The position numbers were made by a program, and so were the translations under genes. Positions 15,967 through 25,572 of a stretch of DNA of 53,237 bases are shown piece by piece. How positions within the stretch are numbered: the first letter of the stretch is position 1; every line of letters begins with the position of its first letter. Source of the DNA: an uncultured Gemmatimonadota bacterium (lineage in GTDB: Bacteria; Gemmatimonadota; Gemmatimonadetes; Gemmatimonadales; GWC2-71-9); the NCBI GenBank assembly GCA_946887295.1, contig CAMPKP010000008.1, positions 1-53,237 on the forward strand. Direction: 5' to 3'. The notes under the pieces were generated by a model. It was not told where the DNA came from, made no database searches, and was given only the letters and a program-made list of their open reading frames with translations.

Positions 15967-16971
15967 ATGGACGCTCTCGAGCTGACCCGCGCCCTCGTGG
16001 CGCTGGAGACCCCGACCGGGTCGGAGCAGGCCGCGATCGACCTGCTCGACCGCGTGCTCGGCCGGGCCGGCTACCGCACCGTACGACAACCGGTCTCGCC
16101 CGGTCGCGACAACCTGTACGCCTATCGCGAGCGTCCCGAGCTGGTCTTCTCCACCCACGTGGATACGGTGCCGCCGCACCTGCCACTGGCCGAGGACGGA
16201 GACGCGATCCGGGGCCGGGGAGCCTGCGACGCCAAGGGCCTCGCTGCCGCCATGGTGGCCGCGGCCGAGCGACTGGCCGAGGGGGGAGAGCGGCGGATCG
16301 GGCTCCTGTTCCTCGTGGGCGAGGAGAACGGGTCCGACGGTGCCAAGGCGGCGGCGGACCTGGGCCCGCGGGGGCGTTTCCTGATCAATGGCGAGCCGAC
16401 GGAGAACCGCCTCTCCGTGGGACAGAAGGGCACGCTCCGGGTGGACCTCACGGCCAGCGGGCGGGCGGCGCATTCGGCCTACCCGGAGGAGGGATCGAGC
16501 GCCATCGCCGCGCTGCTCGACACCATCGAGCGGATTCGCCATCTGCCGCTTCCGGTGGACCCGATGCTGGGCCGGTCCACGCTCAACCTGGGGCTCATCG
16601 CCGGCGGGGTGGCGCCCAACGTCATCCCCGCCCACGCGAGCGCGCAATTGCTGGTGCGCACGGTGGAGCCGACCGGCCCGCTCAGGGCCGCCATCAGCGA
16701 GCGGCTGACGCCGGGGGTGAGCGTGGCGTTCCCCGTAGAGCTGCCGTTCCACAAAGCGGGTGGCGCGCCGCCGGGATGGGAGACCACGGTCGTGAGCTAC
16801 GCGAGCGACCTGCCGTTCCTCGCCTCCTGGGGCGAGGGGTACCAGATGGGTCCCGGCACCATCCGCGTCGCCCACACGGCGGAGGAGCACATCCTCAAGG
16901 CCGACCTGCTCCGCGGCGTGGACCTCTACGTCCGGCTGGCCACCGACCTGCTCGCACGCGAGGCGCAATGA
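15967..16971 (+). CDS. dapE: M20 family amidohydrolase, probable succinyl-diaminopimelate desuccinylase
   Basis: 334 residues. M20 zinc hydrolase motifs: FSTHVDTVP (first ligand and catalytic Asp), RGRGACDAKG (bridging Asp), VGEENGSDG (catalytic Glu and ligand), GEPTEN, and the final THTAEEHI-like VAHTAEEHI. Family members remove acyl groups from amino acids (DapE, ArgE, LysK). Position at the head of asd-lysC-dapB-dapA-dapD, which includes the succinylase enzyme dapD, makes DapE the best choice, although the short length resembles some ArgE/LysK proteins. The stop overlaps asd (ATGA). Confidence 0.82.
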   Translation: MDALELTRALVALETPTGSEQAAIDLLDRVLGRAGYRTVRQPVSPGRDNLYAYRERPELVFSTHVDTVPPHLPLAEDGDAIRGRGACDAKGLAAAMVAAAERLAEGGERRIGLLFLVGEENGSDGAKAAADLGPRGRFLINGEPTENRLSVGQKGTLRVDLTASGRAAHSAYPEEGSSAIAALLDTIERIRHLPLPVDPMLGRSTLNLGLIAGGVAPNVIPAHASAQLLVRTVEPTGPLRAAISERLTPGVSVAFPVELPFHKAGGAPPGWETTVVSYASDLPFLASWGEGYQMGPGTIRVAHTAEEHILKADLLRGVDLYVRLATDLLAREAQ

Positions 16972-18029
16972 GCGCGAAGATCCCCGTCAGCGTCCTTGGC
17001 GCCACCGGCACCGTGGGGCAGAAGTTCGTCCGGCTGCTGGCGGACCATCCCTGGTTCGAGATCGCGGCGGTGGCGGCGTCCCCGGCCAGCGCGGGACGGC
17101 GCTACGGCGATGTGGTCCGGTGGCGCGAGCATGTGGCTCTCCCGCCGGGCATTGCCGGGCTCACCCTCCGGGAATGCGCGCCTCCGCTGCCCGGCGCCAT
17201 CGCCTTCTCGGCGCTGGACGCCGAGGTCGCCGGCCCCATCGAGCAGGCGCTCGCCGGCGCCGGCGTCTTCGTCGTCACCAACACGCGCGTCCACCGGATG
17301 GAGGCGGACGTTCCCCTGCTCATCCCCGAGGCCAACGCCGACCACCTCGTGCTCCTGGACCGTCAGAGGGCCCGCCGGTCATGGAGCGGCGGTATCCTCG
17401 CCAATCCCAACTGCTCGACGGCGGCACTCGCACTCGCCCTCGCCCCGCTGCACCGGGCGTTCGGCGTGGAGAAGCTCTTCGTCTCGACCATGCAGGCGGT
17501 CTCGGGCGCGGGCTATCCCGGTGTCGCCTCGCTGGACATCCTGGGAAACGTCGTGCCGCACATCGGTGGAGAGGAAGAGAAGATCGAGCGCGAGACCCGC
17601 AAGATCCTCGGCGTGCTCGGTCCCGCGGGCGTGGAGCCGGCATCGTTCCCCGTGAGCGCGCACACCAACCGTGTCGCCGTGGTGGATGGTCATCTGGAGA
17701 CGGTCTCGGTGGGCTTCAGCCGGCGGGTGACCGCCGACGAGGCGACGGCCGCGCTGCGGGAGTTCCGGGGCTCTCCCTGCGTGGCCGGGCTGCCTTCGTC
17801 CCCCGATCCGCCGGTCGAGGTGGACCTCCGCGCCGACCGCCCGCAGCCACGGCTCGACCTGGAGCGGGGCGGCGGCATGGCGGTGACCGTGGGCCGAATC
17901 AGGCCCTGTCCGGTTCTCGACCTCAGGATGGTGCTCCTGGGCCACAACACGATCCGCGGGGCCGCGGGCCAGGCGGTGCAGATCGCCGAGCTGCTGGTGG
18001 CCGACGGTCGACTGGGAGAGCGGCGGTGA
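16968..18029 (+). CDS. asd: Aspartate-semialdehyde dehydrogenase
   Basis: 353 residues. Reduces aspartyl phosphate to the semialdehyde, the branch point to lysine, threonine and methionine. NADP-binding VLGATGTVGQKFVRLL, the active-site Cys in ANPNCSTAALAL and the SAHTNRVAVVDGH segment are present; the sequence around the catalytic site resembles the archaeal/fungal branch of the family more than the E. coli type. Starts inside the dapE stop (ATGA) and ends overlapping lysC (GTGA). Confidence 0.93.
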   Translation: MSAKIPVSVLGATGTVGQKFVRLLADHPWFEIAAVAASPASAGRRYGDVVRWREHVALPPGIAGLTLRECAPPLPGAIAFSALDAEVAGPIEQALAGAGVFVVTNTRVHRMEADVPLLIPEANADHLVLLDRQRARRSWSGGILANPNCSTAALALALAPLHRAFGVEKLFVSTMQAVSGAGYPGVASLDILGNVVPHIGGEEEKIERETRKILGVLGPAGVEPASFPVSAHTNRVAVVDGHLETVSVGFSRRVTADEATAALREFRGSPCVAGLPSSPDPPVEVDLRADRPQPRLDLERGGGMAVTVGRIRPCPVLDLRMVLLGHNTIRGAAGQAVQIAELLVADGRLGERR

Positions 18030-19378
18030 TCGTCTGCAAGTTCGGTGGGACCTCGGTGGCCGACGGCGCCGCGATCCGGCGGGTGATCGCGATCGTGGCC
18101 GACCGCGCTGCCGAGCGGCCGCTGGTCGTCGTCTCGGCGCTCTCCGGAGTCACGGACGGTCTGCTGCGGCTGGAAGCGGCGGTCCGTGCGGACGACGCCG
18201 CCGGACTCGAGGCCGGCATCGAAGAGCTGGTGCGGCGGCACGAAGCCGTGGCCGGCGAGCTGCCGGGAGCCGGGCCCGCGGCCGAGATGGTGAGAGCCGA
18301 CGCCCAATCGCTCCGGGACTCGCTCGCGCGCGCGCTGGGCCGGCGGCTGCGGCCGGTGGAGCTCGACGACCTCGCCGGACGGGGAGAGCTCTGGAGCTCG
18401 AGGCTGATCGCCGGGGCGGCGGCCGGTGCCGGCCTGCCGGCCGCGTGGGCCGACATCCGGCCGATCATGGTGACGGACGACCGGAGCGGCCGGGCCACGC
18501 CGTACGTCCAGGTGCTCAACGTCAGGGCCCGGGAGTGCCTGGGAGCCCTGATCGAAACCGGCTCGATCCCGGTGACCCAGGGCTTCATCGGCGCCACACC
18601 CGACGGCGTGCCGACGACGCTGGGCCGGGGCGGCTCGGACTTCACGGCGGCCCTTCTCGGCGCGGCGCTCGGGGCACGGAGGGTGGAGATCTGGACCGAC
18701 GTGAACGGCCTGATGACCGCCGACCCCCGGATCGTGCCGGCGGCCCGAACCCTCTCCGCCGCCAGCTACGAGGAGGCGGCCGAGCTGGCGACCTTCGGCG
18801 CCAAGGTCCTCCACCCGGCGACCGCGATGCCCCTGGTGCGGGCCGGAATCCCCATCGTGGTGCTCAATTCCGAGCGGCCGGAGCTTCCCGGCACCAGGAT
18901 CGAGCCCTCGGCCGAGCTGGAGCGGGTGGGCGACTCGCCGATTCGGTCCATCTCGTGGAAGCGCGGGATCACCGTCGTCAACGTCCGGGCTCCCCGCATG
19001 CTCGGTGCCTACGGCTTCCTGCGGCAGATGTTCGAGGTGTTCGAGCGGCACGAGGTCGTGGTGGACGTGCTCGCCAGCGGAGAGGTCAGCGTCTCGCTCA
19101 CGGTGGAGGACCGCTCGCGGCTCGACCCCGTGGTGCGGGAGCTGTCCGAGCTCGGCGACGTATGGACCGACGACGGCCGGGCCATCGTCTCGGTGGTGGG
19201 GATCGGCCTGCGCCACACGCCGGGGCTGGCGTCGAGGATCTTCCGGGCCGCCCAGCCGGCGAACGTCGAGGTCATCTCGCAGGGAGCCTCGGCGATCAAC
19301 ATGACGTTCGTGGTGCGCGAGGACGAGGGCCCCGGCGTCGTGCGCCGGCTTCACGAGGAGTTCTTCGGCGCGGCCTAG
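18026..19378 (+). CDS. lysC: Aspartate kinase
   Basis: 450 residues, GTG start. Phosphorylates aspartate, the first step of the pathway. KFGGTSVADG (residues 5-14) starts the kinase domain; GRGGSDFTAALLG and EIWTDVNGLMTADPR bind ATP; two ACT domains occupy about residues 310-450 (ITVVNVRAPRM and VSVVGIGLRHTPG), the usual seat of lysine or threonine feedback inhibition. Monofunctional: no homoserine dehydrogenase domain follows. Confidence 0.95.
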   Translation: MIVCKFGGTSVADGAAIRRVIAIVADRAAERPLVVVSALSGVTDGLLRLEAAVRADDAAGLEAGIEELVRRHEAVAGELPGAGPAAEMVRADAQSLRDSLARALGRRLRPVELDDLAGRGELWSSRLIAGAAAGAGLPAAWADIRPIMVTDDRSGRATPYVQVLNVRARECLGALIETGSIPVTQGFIGATPDGVPTTLGRGGSDFTAALLGAALGARRVEIWTDVNGLMTADPRIVPAARTLSAASYEEAAELATFGAKVLHPATAMPLVRAGIPIVVLNSERPELPGTRIEPSAELERVGDSPIRSISWKRGITVVNVRAPRMLGAYGFLRQMFEVFERHEVVVDVLASGEVSVSLTVEDRSRLDPVVRELSELGDVWTDDGRAIVSVVGIGLRHTPGLASRIFRAAQPANVEVISQGASAINMTFVVREDEGPGVVRRLHEEFFGAA

Positions 19379-19385
19379 GCCGATC

Positions 19386-20105
19386 ATGTGTTCGAGGATC
19401 CGACCGGTGCGACTGGCGATCGTGGGAAACGGCAGGATGGGAAGCGCGGTCGCGGAGGCGGCGGAGGCGCGGGGGCACGTCATCCACGCGATCGTCGGCC
19501 GGGAAGAGAACCCCGGCGGCGCCGCGCTGACCCGTGAGCGGCTCGCGGGGGTGGATGCCGCGATCGAGTTCACCCGCCCCGATGCCGTGATCGCCAACCT
19601 CGAGCGGCTGATCGAGGCGGGCGTGCCGACCGTCACCGGCACCACCGGCTGGAGCGCGGAGCTGCCGCGGATCGCCCGGCTGGTGGAGGCTCGGGGAACC
19701 GCGCTGCTCCACGCGGCTAACTTCTCGGTCGGCGTCCATCTCTTTCTCCGCGCCGCGCGCGAGCTGGCGGCATCCTTCGCGGGGCGACCTGAATTCGAAG
19801 GCTTTATACTGGAGGAGCATCACGCGGCGAAGCTGGATGCGCCGTCGGGAACGGCCGCCGCGCTGCGCGCGAGACTGCGTGAGTCCGACCCGGCACGGGA
19901 GTTCCCCATCACCTCGGTCCGCGCGGGCTCCATCCCGGGGACTCACGTGGTGACCTACGACGGACCGCACGACACCGTCGCGCTCAGCCACGTGGCGAGA
20001 AGCCGCCGGGCGTTCGCGGCCGGCGCCGTGGCCGCGGCGGAATGGCTGCCCGGTCGAGCCGGCGTCCACGACTTCGAAGAGATGCTCTTTGGAGGCAGCG
20101 GATGA
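19386..20105 (+). CDS. dapB: 4-hydroxy-tetrahydrodipicolinate reductase
   Basis: 239 residues from ATG 19386, or 232 from GTG 19407, which starts right at the Rossmann strand (RLAIVGNGRMG) and has GAGG 9 bases upstream; the GTG is plausible. NAD(P)-binding GNGRMG, TGTTGW and the catalytic EEHHAAKLDAPSGTA are intact. Reduces the DapA product in lysine/DAP synthesis. Overlaps dapA by 4 bases. Confidence 0.94.
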   Translation: MCSRIRPVRLAIVGNGRMGSAVAEAAEARGHVIHAIVGREENPGGAALTRERLAGVDAAIEFTRPDAVIANLERLIEAGVPTVTGTTGWSAELPRIARLVEARGTALLHAANFSVGVHLFLRAARELAASFAGRPEFEGFILEEHHAAKLDAPSGTAAALRARLRESDPAREFPITSVRAGSIPGTHVVTYDGPHDTVALSHVARSRRAFAAGAVAAAEWLPGRAGVHDFEEMLFGGSG

Positions 20106-20986
20106 CACGACTGCAGGGATGTGGCACGGCCCTGGTCACTCCGTTCACCGACCGGGGTGAGGTGGACTACGCCACCCTGCGATCCCTGGTGGAATGGCAG
20201 ATCGCGGAGAGGATCGACTTCCTGGTGCCCTGCGGCTCGACCGGCGAGGCGCAGACGCTCGACGACGCCGAGCGGGAGCGCGTGGTGGCGGCGGTCGTGG
20301 AGACGGCGGGCGGGCGGGTGCCGGTGATGGCGGGGGCGAGCAGCAACGACACCGCGCGCGCCGTCGCCGAAGCCCGACGCATGTGCCGCATCGGCGCCGA
20401 CTACATCCTCACCGCGACCCCCTACTACAACAAGCCCACCCAGGGCGGCCTCTTCCGCCATTTCACCGCCATCGCCGACGCCGCCACCAAGCCGATCTGC
20501 CTCTACAACGTGCCCGGCCGCACGGCAGTGAACCTGCAGCCGGGCGTCGCCCTCCAGCTCGCCGAGCACGGAAACGTCGTGGGCATCAAGGAGGCGAGCG
20601 GCGACCTGGCCCAGGTGATGCAGATTCTGCGGGCCCGGCCCGAGCGCTTCTCGGTGCTGTCGGGCGACGACTGGCTCACGCTGGCGATCGTGGCGGCGGG
20701 TGGGGACGGGCTGATCTCGGTCGCCTCCAATGAAATGCCCGGCCCCATGCGCGCACTGGTGCATCTCGCGCTGGCGGGAGAGATCGAGAAGGCGCGGGAG
20801 TGGCATTACCGGCTCCTTCCGCTGATGGACGCCAACTTCCTGGAGACGAACCCGGGGCCGGTGAAGGCCGCGCTGGCGCTCACCGGCCGGATCCGGAACG
20901 TGCTTCGGCTTCCGCTGGTGCCGGTGACCGAGAAGACCCGCGCGGCAATGGCGGCGACCCTCAGGGATCTGGGAGTGGAGTTCTAG
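20102..20986 (+). CDS. dapA: 4-hydroxy-tetrahydrodipicolinate synthase
   Basis: 294 residues, a TIM-barrel lyase condensing pyruvate with aspartate semialdehyde. Family motifs: [19 protein letters not shown], the catalytic Tyr in LYNVPGRT and Schiff-base Lys in GIKEASGD. Starts within the dapB stop codon; its stop shares one base with the dapD GTG (TAGTG). Confidence 0.97.
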   Translation: MTRLQGCGTALVTPFTDRGEVDYATLRSLVEWQIAERIDFLVPCGSTGEAQTLDDAERERVVAAVVETAGGRVPVMAGASSNDTARAVAEARRMCRIGADYILTATPYYNKPTQGGLFRHFTAIADAATKPICLYNVPGRTAVNLQPGVALQLAEHGNVVGIKEASGDLAQVMQILRARPERFSVLSGDDWLTLAIVAAGGDGLISVASNEMPGPMRALVHLALAGEIEKAREWHYRLLPLMDANFLETNPGPVKAALALTGRIRNVLRLPLVPVTEKTRAAMAATLRDLGVEF

Positions 20987-21837
20987 TGGCGGCGACGGCG
21001 AGGGAGGTGCTGCGAATCGAGCTGGAGCGCTTCGCTGACGGCGTGTCCGAGGGCCAGGAGCCGGCCGCGCTCGAGGCGTTCCGCGCGCTCAAGGCCGAGC
21101 TCAACGCGGGGCGGGTCCGCGCCGCCGAGCGCGGGCCCGATGGACGATGGCGCGCCAACGGCTGGGTGAAGGCGGGCATCCTTCTGGGGTTCCGGCTGGG
21201 CCGGGTCGCTCCCACCGCCACGGGCGGGCCGTTTCCCTTCTTCGACAAGGACACCTATCCGCTTCGTGCCCTCCGCCTCGAGGACGGCGTGCGCGTCGTG
21301 CCGGGCGGCTCGGCGATTCGCGACGGAACCTACCTCGCGCCCGGCGTCGTGTGCATGCCGCCGATGTACGTCAACGTGGGCGCCTACGTGGATGAGGGAA
21401 CGATGATCGACAGCCACGCGCTGGTCGGATCGTGCGCGCAGATCGGCCGGCGGGTGCATCTGTCCGCCGCGGCCCAGATCGGCGGCGTGCTCGAGCCGGC
21501 CGGGGCGCTGCCGGTCATCATCGAGGACGAGGTGCTGGTGGGCGGGAACTGCGGCGTCTACGAAGGCACGATCGTGCGCGAGCGGGCGATACTGGCGCCG
21601 GGCACGGTGCTCACCGGCGGCACCGTGGTGTTCGACCTGGTTCACGACCGGACCTATCGCCGGGAGGCGGACCGTCCCCTCGAGATACCGGCGGGAGCGG
21701 TCGTGGTGCCGGGGACCCGGCCGGTGCGCAGCGGCCCTGGTGCGGCCGCGGGGCTCTCGCTCTACGCGCCGGTCATCGTCAAGTACCGGGACGAGAAGAC
21801 GGACACCGCGGCTCGCCTCGAGGACCTGCTGCGATGA
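20986..21837 (+). CDS. dapD: Tetrahydrodipicolinate N-succinyltransferase
   Basis: 283 residues, GTG start. Left-handed beta-helix (hexapeptide) enzyme using succinyl-CoA; the N-terminal helical domain leads to [19 protein letters not shown], then [25 protein letters not shown] and [21 protein letters not shown], which are diagnostic for DapD. Shows that the cell uses the succinylase branch. Overlaps the next gene by ATGA. Confidence 0.95.
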   Translation: MAATAREVLRIELERFADGVSEGQEPAALEAFRALKAELNAGRVRAAERGPDGRWRANGWVKAGILLGFRLGRVAPTATGGPFPFFDKDTYPLRALRLEDGVRVVPGGSAIRDGTYLAPGVVCMPPMYVNVGAYVDEGTMIDSHALVGSCAQIGRRVHLSAAAQIGGVLEPAGALPVIIEDEVLVGGNCGVYEGTIVRERAILAPGTVLTGGTVVFDLVHDRTYRREADRPLEIPAGAVVVPGTRPVRSGPGAAAGLSLYAPVIVKYRDEKTDTAARLEDLLR

Positions 21838-22619
21838 CGGCCTTGAGCTGGATGCGCAGAGTCGAGCGTCTGCTGGCGGGCACGCGGCTGGCGCCGCTGG
21901 CCCGGCGGGTCTCCCGCAAGGTGCACAGCATCGGCCGGCCCCGCTCCCGTCAGGCGCTGCAGTACCACCACCGGACGGTCGAGATCATGGGCCGGGTGCT
22001 GACACCCGCCTCGACCTGCGTCATGGCGGGTGCGCACCGAGGTGACCTGCTGGAGGCGATGGTGCGGCTGGCGCCGAAGGGCCGGCACTTCGCCTACGAG
22101 CCGCTGCCGGGCCTCGCCACGGAGCTCGGCGAGCGATTCCCCAGGGTGGACATCCAGCAGGTGGCGCTCAGCGACCGGGCGGGCGAGAGCAGCTTCTACC
22201 ACGTGGTGGATCGGCCCGAGCACAGTGGTCTCCGGCGCCTGGGCAGCATCCCGTCGGGGCTCATCGTCCGCGAGATCGTGGTACGCACCGCGGCGCTCGA
22301 TGATCTGCTGCCGGCCGATCTCCCGATCGCCTTCATGAACATCGACGTCGGTGGCGCCCACCTGCAGGTGCTCGAGGGAGCCCAGCACACCATCGAGCGC
22401 TGGAAGCCGCTGCTCGTGTTCGAGCACGGGATGTCGGCGATGCTCGCCTACGGCACCAGCTCGGAGATGATCTGGGACCTGCTGGTCGGCCGCTACGAGC
22501 TCAGGATCTCCCGGCTGGCGGACTGGCTGGCTCGCAGGCGTCCGTTGACCGCCGCGGAGTTCGATGCCAGCGTGGGCTTCCACGAGGGCGCGGAATTCTG
22601 CTTCCTGGCTCACCAGTAG
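21834..22619 (+). CDS. FkbM family methyltransferase
   Basis: 261 residues. A class I SAM methyltransferase of the FkbM type: motif I region [17 protein letters not shown], acidic loop FAYEPLPG, and the family's [16 protein letters not shown] segment followed by PLLVFEHG. FkbM proteins usually O-methylate sugars or polyketides. It overlaps dapD by 4 bases, so it is translated with the lysine operon, yet has no obvious part in it. Glycan genes lie 14 kb downstream. Confidence 0.82.
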   Translation: MTALSWMRRVERLLAGTRLAPLARRVSRKVHSIGRPRSRQALQYHHRTVEIMGRVLTPASTCVMAGAHRGDLLEAMVRLAPKGRHFAYEPLPGLATELGERFPRVDIQQVALSDRAGESSFYHVVDRPEHSGLRRLGSIPSGLIVREIVVRTAALDDLLPADLPIAFMNIDVGGAHLQVLEGAQHTIERWKPLLVFEHGMSAMLAYGTSSEMIWDLLVGRYELRISRLADWLARRRPLTAAEFDASVGFHEGAEFCFLAHQ

Positions 22620-22629
22620 GCCGCGAGTC

Positions 22630-23049
22630 ATGACCACCCATACCCACTATCTCTGGTTCGAGACGAAGAAGCGCCAGGAGATCATCGACATCACCGAGGA
22701 GGTCGCCGGGCAGGTGCGGGCGAGCGGCGTGCGCGAGGGCATCGCGGTGGTCTCCGCGATGCACATCAGCGCCTCGGTCTTCGTCAACGATCACGAGTCG
22801 GGGCTCTGGCAGGACATCCTGGCGTGGCTGGAGACCATCGCGCCGTGGGATCCGGATCGGTACCGCCACAACGAGACGGGCGAGGACAATGCGGCCGCGC
22901 ACCTCCGGAGCCTCACAGTCGGGCACGAGGTGATCGTGCCGATCACCGAGGGAAAGCTCGATTTCGGCCCCTGGCAGCGGGTGTTCTACGGGGAATGGGA
23001 CGGCCAGCGCCGCAAGCGGGTCATCATCAAGATCATGGGCGAGCGCTGA
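22630..23049 (+). CDS. YjbQ/UPF0047 family protein
   Basis: 139 residues, the usual size. Conserved family residues are present: AMHISASVFVNDHE, the HNETGEDNAAAHLRSL core with its histidine, and VPITEGKLDFGPWQRVFYGEWDG. YjbQ proteins have thiamine phosphate synthase side activity in vitro; the physiological role is unsettled. Last gene of the rightward operon; its end overlaps the opposing Ig-repeat gene by 17 bases. Confidence 0.88.
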   Translation: MTTHTHYLWFETKKRQEIIDITEEVAGQVRASGVREGIAVVSAMHISASVFVNDHESGLWQDILAWLETIAPWDPDRYRHNETGEDNAAAHLRSLTVGHEVIVPITEGKLDFGPWQRVFYGEWDGQRRKRVIIKIMGER

Positions 23050-24880
23050 GGATCAGGGCTCGCTTGACGTCGCTGCCCGCGACCGTCGCCACCAGCTCCG
23101 GGCGCTTCGACTTGGGGCCCAGGGTCCAGCGCACCCGGGCGCGGCCCTCCGCGTCGGTCAGCCCGCGCGCGGGCGTCACGCTCCCGCTCGAGGGCTTGAA
23201 CACGACGGTCTGTCCCCCCAGCGCATTCCCGTAGGCGTCCGCCACCTGGACCACGATCGGCTGCGGAAGCGCACGCCCGGATCTCGCCGTCTCCGGCGGG
23301 CTCACGAAGGCGAGCTTCGCCGGCTTCCCCGCCCGGGCCAGCGCGGTGACCTCGATCGTCCCGGAATCGCCCGCCAGCCTGACGACCATTCGCTGAAGCC
23401 CGGCCGACCGACCCAGGGTCCAGACGATTCTCGCGTGACCGGTCGCGTCCGTGGTCACGCTGCTGTCGGCCACCCGGCCCGCCGCGGGCTCCAGGCGGAT
23501 GGCGGCACCGGGAACGGGGTTGCCGTGCCGGTCGGTGGTGCGCAGCACCACGGGCAGCGTGAGCCGAGTGCCGACCGAGCCGAGTTGGCGGTCGCCGGAC
23601 GTGAGCTGGACGGAGGCTATGGGCCCGGTCTTCGCCGCGGCGGCGATCGTGATGGCCGGCATCGTCCGAGCGTTGCCCACCTGGAGCCGCGCGCGCTGGC
23701 GGCCGGCCCTCGGACCCAGCTTCCACGTGGCCCGCGCCTCGCCCAGCGTATCGGTGCGGGCCGCGAGCGCGGTCAGCGTGCCACCTTCCGAGGCGCTCCA
23801 CGACACCGGGATGTCCCCCAGGGCCATGCCGAGCGAATCGGTGACCCGTACTGTCAGCGTGTCACGGACCGTATCGCCCGCCACGCCGCTCGGCTCCTCG
23901 GTCAGCAGCTCGATCTTGGCATTCGCCGGCACGGGGTCCGCCTCGGCACCCAGTGCCGGGGTGACGCTCACGCCCTCCACGGCGACGGTCAGCTGCTGGC
24001 GGCCCGGGAGATCGCCCAGCCGCCACGTCGTCCTCACGATGCCGCGCGCGTCCGACGTGTCGAGGGCCGGCTCGGCAGCGCCGCCCGGCGAGGCGGAGTG
24101 GAAGACTGCGGCGACGCCCGGCATCGGACGCCCGGTCCGTGAGACGATCTGCGCGGACACCGGTGTCGGGAGGGCCCGTCCCGCCGGCCCGCGCTGGCCT
24201 TCGCCCCCGAGCACCGTGATCGAGCCGGGCACCGGCACGACCTCGACCGGAAGGAGCACCTGGAGCGGCCCGGCCATGGCGGTGAGAGAGGTTCGGCCGG
24301 GGCTCACCCCCACGACCTCGGCGCCTTCGACCGTCGCGACCGCGGGGTCGGGTGCCGACCAGGTGACGTCGGCGCCCACGATGGGGTGGTCCCGCGAGTC
24401 CATGACGTACGCCGTCAAGGGCCTGCGCTCGCTCTCCGGGACGCGCACCAGCGTGTCCTCCACCGCGAGTGCCGCCGGGACCTGACGCACCAGGATCCGC
24501 GCCCTCGCCTCGACCGTGCCCACCCGCACGACGATCGCCGTCGCTCCTGCTCCCTCCGCCGTCACGGTGCCGGCCCGGCTGACCAGGGCGATGGCGGGGT
24601 CGCCGCTGGTCCACGTCGGCACGATCCCCACCATCACGGTGCCGCTCGAGTCGGTCACGACCGCCGCGAGCTGGATGGTATCGCCGATCGCGTCGGCCGT
24701 GTCCAGGATCGGACTCAGCGTGATGCTGTGTGCCCGGAGCGACGGATCACCGGCGCCGGGCACCGGAATCCCGGCCGAGCTGGTGTAGCTCAGGATGGAG
24801 GCCAGGGCAGCCCCGCCCGAGAGCATGGCCGCCACGACGCGCGCCGCTCCCGCGGTCCAGCGTGACTCGGTCCTGGTCAC
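23033..24880 (-). CDS. Secreted protein with two Big_2-like and about four Big_1-like Ig domains
   Basis: 615 residues, GTG start, N-terminal hydrophobic signal. Residues about 50-215 contain two bacterial Ig-like group 2 units (WTSGDPAIALV, WSAPDPAVATV); residues about 220-615 hold four repeats of group 1 (invasin-like) type, each with GxP(V/L)PG or GxAL, then TDAxGxAR(V/I)xWTLG. The repeats end at the C-terminus with no anchor seen, so it is an adhesin-like exported stalk. Starts overlapping the stop of the small secreted protein gene (GTGA). Confidence 0.75.
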   Translation of the reverse strand: MTRTESRWTAGAARVVAAMLSGGAALASILSYTSSAGIPVPGAGDPSLRAHSITLSPILDTADAIGDTIQLAAVVTDSSGTVMVGIVPTWTSGDPAIALVSRAGTVTAEGAGATAIVVRVGTVEARARILVRQVPAALAVEDTLVRVPESERRPLTAYVMDSRDHPIVGADVTWSAPDPAVATVEGAEVVGVSPGRTSLTAMAGPLQVLLPVEVVPVPGSITVLGGEGQRGPAGRALPTPVSAQIVSRTGRPMPGVAAVFHSASPGGAAEPALDTSDARGIVRTTWRLGDLPGRQQLTVAVEGVSVTPALGAEADPVPANAKIELLTEEPSGVAGDTVRDTLTVRVTDSLGMALGDIPVSWSASEGGTLTALAARTDTLGEARATWKLGPRAGRQRARLQVGNARTMPAITIAAAAKTGPIASVQLTSGDRQLGSVGTRLTLPVVLRTTDRHGNPVPGAAIRLEPAAGRVADSSVTTDATGHARIVWTLGRSAGLQRMVVRLAGDSGTIEVTALARAGKPAKLAFVSPPETARSGRALPQPIVVQVADAYGNALGGQTVVFKPSSGSVTPARGLTDAEGRARVRWTLGPKSKRPELVATVAGSDVKRALILSARP

Positions 24881-25299
24881 CGCATGCGATCGCAGAGTGG
24901 CACTCCTTCCTCGCCGGCCATCTCCCGGTCCCCGTCGGTGCGGGGCGCCTCACCGCCCTCGAGGCGCCCGACGAAGATCACGCAGCTCCGCCCGGGCTGC
25001 TCCTGATGCCGGGCACGCCCTTGCCATCCGGACCGCCCGGCGGCGACGATCTCGACCTGCACGCCGGGAGCCGGAGGCAAACGGAGGACGTCCACGGCCG
25101 CCGTGTACGAGCGCTTCGCGGCATGATGCCGGGCCTGCGCCGCGGCGAGCGAGCGGAGCGCGGTCTTCAATTGCGCCGCGTGACTGGGACGGGAGGCGGA
25201 AGTCTTCGAGGCCACCACCTGCGCCGCCGCCGGTGTGATCGACCCGAGCAACGCCAGCGCGCCGATCAGCGAACAGCTCCGGAACCAGGAAGCCGGCAT
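24877..25299 (-). CDS. Small secreted protein, function unknown
   Basis: 140 residues from the ATG at 25299, chosen because GGAGG lies 6 bases upstream; other in-frame ATGs at 25311 and 25329 are possible. Signal peptide (LIGALALLGSITPAAAQ), an Ala/Arg/His-rich helical segment (residues 32-60), then a beta-rich part with one Cys. Co-transcribed with the Ig-repeat gene through a 4-base overlap. I do not recognise a family; the C-terminal charged tail is probably disordered. Confidence 0.6.
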   Translation of the reverse strand: MPASWFRSCSLIGALALLGSITPAAAQVVASKTSASRPSHAAQLKTALRSLAAAQARHHAAKRSYTAAVDVLRLPPAPGVQVEIVAAGRSGWQGRARHQEQPGRSCVIFVGRLEGGEAPRTDGDREMAGEEGVPLCDRMR

Positions 25300-25572
25300 C
25301 GTGTCCTCCATGCGAACGCGTGACCACATGCGGGTGGCGGGCGGTCGGAAGGCGATCGACGCGCCGCGGTGATCCGCCGCGCTCGTCAAGCACCACCCGC
25401 CGCCCGCCGGGCAGCTCGGGTCCGGAACGGCCCGATCTGGGATGTGAAAGGCTGGTTCCAGTGTGCGAAGAACGGAGGGATCACACAATCCGCAGGAAGC
25501 GAACACCGTCGTGCTTTGAGACGCGCACCGGGTCGCACCGCGCGGGCGGTGCCACCCGATGCAGCGGGGCGA
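25300..25572. other. Intergenic stretch without a recognised gene
   Basis: About 270 bases between two leftward genes. It should hold the promoter of the 25299 gene; on the minus strand a TTGACG occurs near 25388, but I find no convincing -10 partner. No terminator with a T-run follows the ETF-QO gene. Nothing else seen. Confidence 0.4.
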
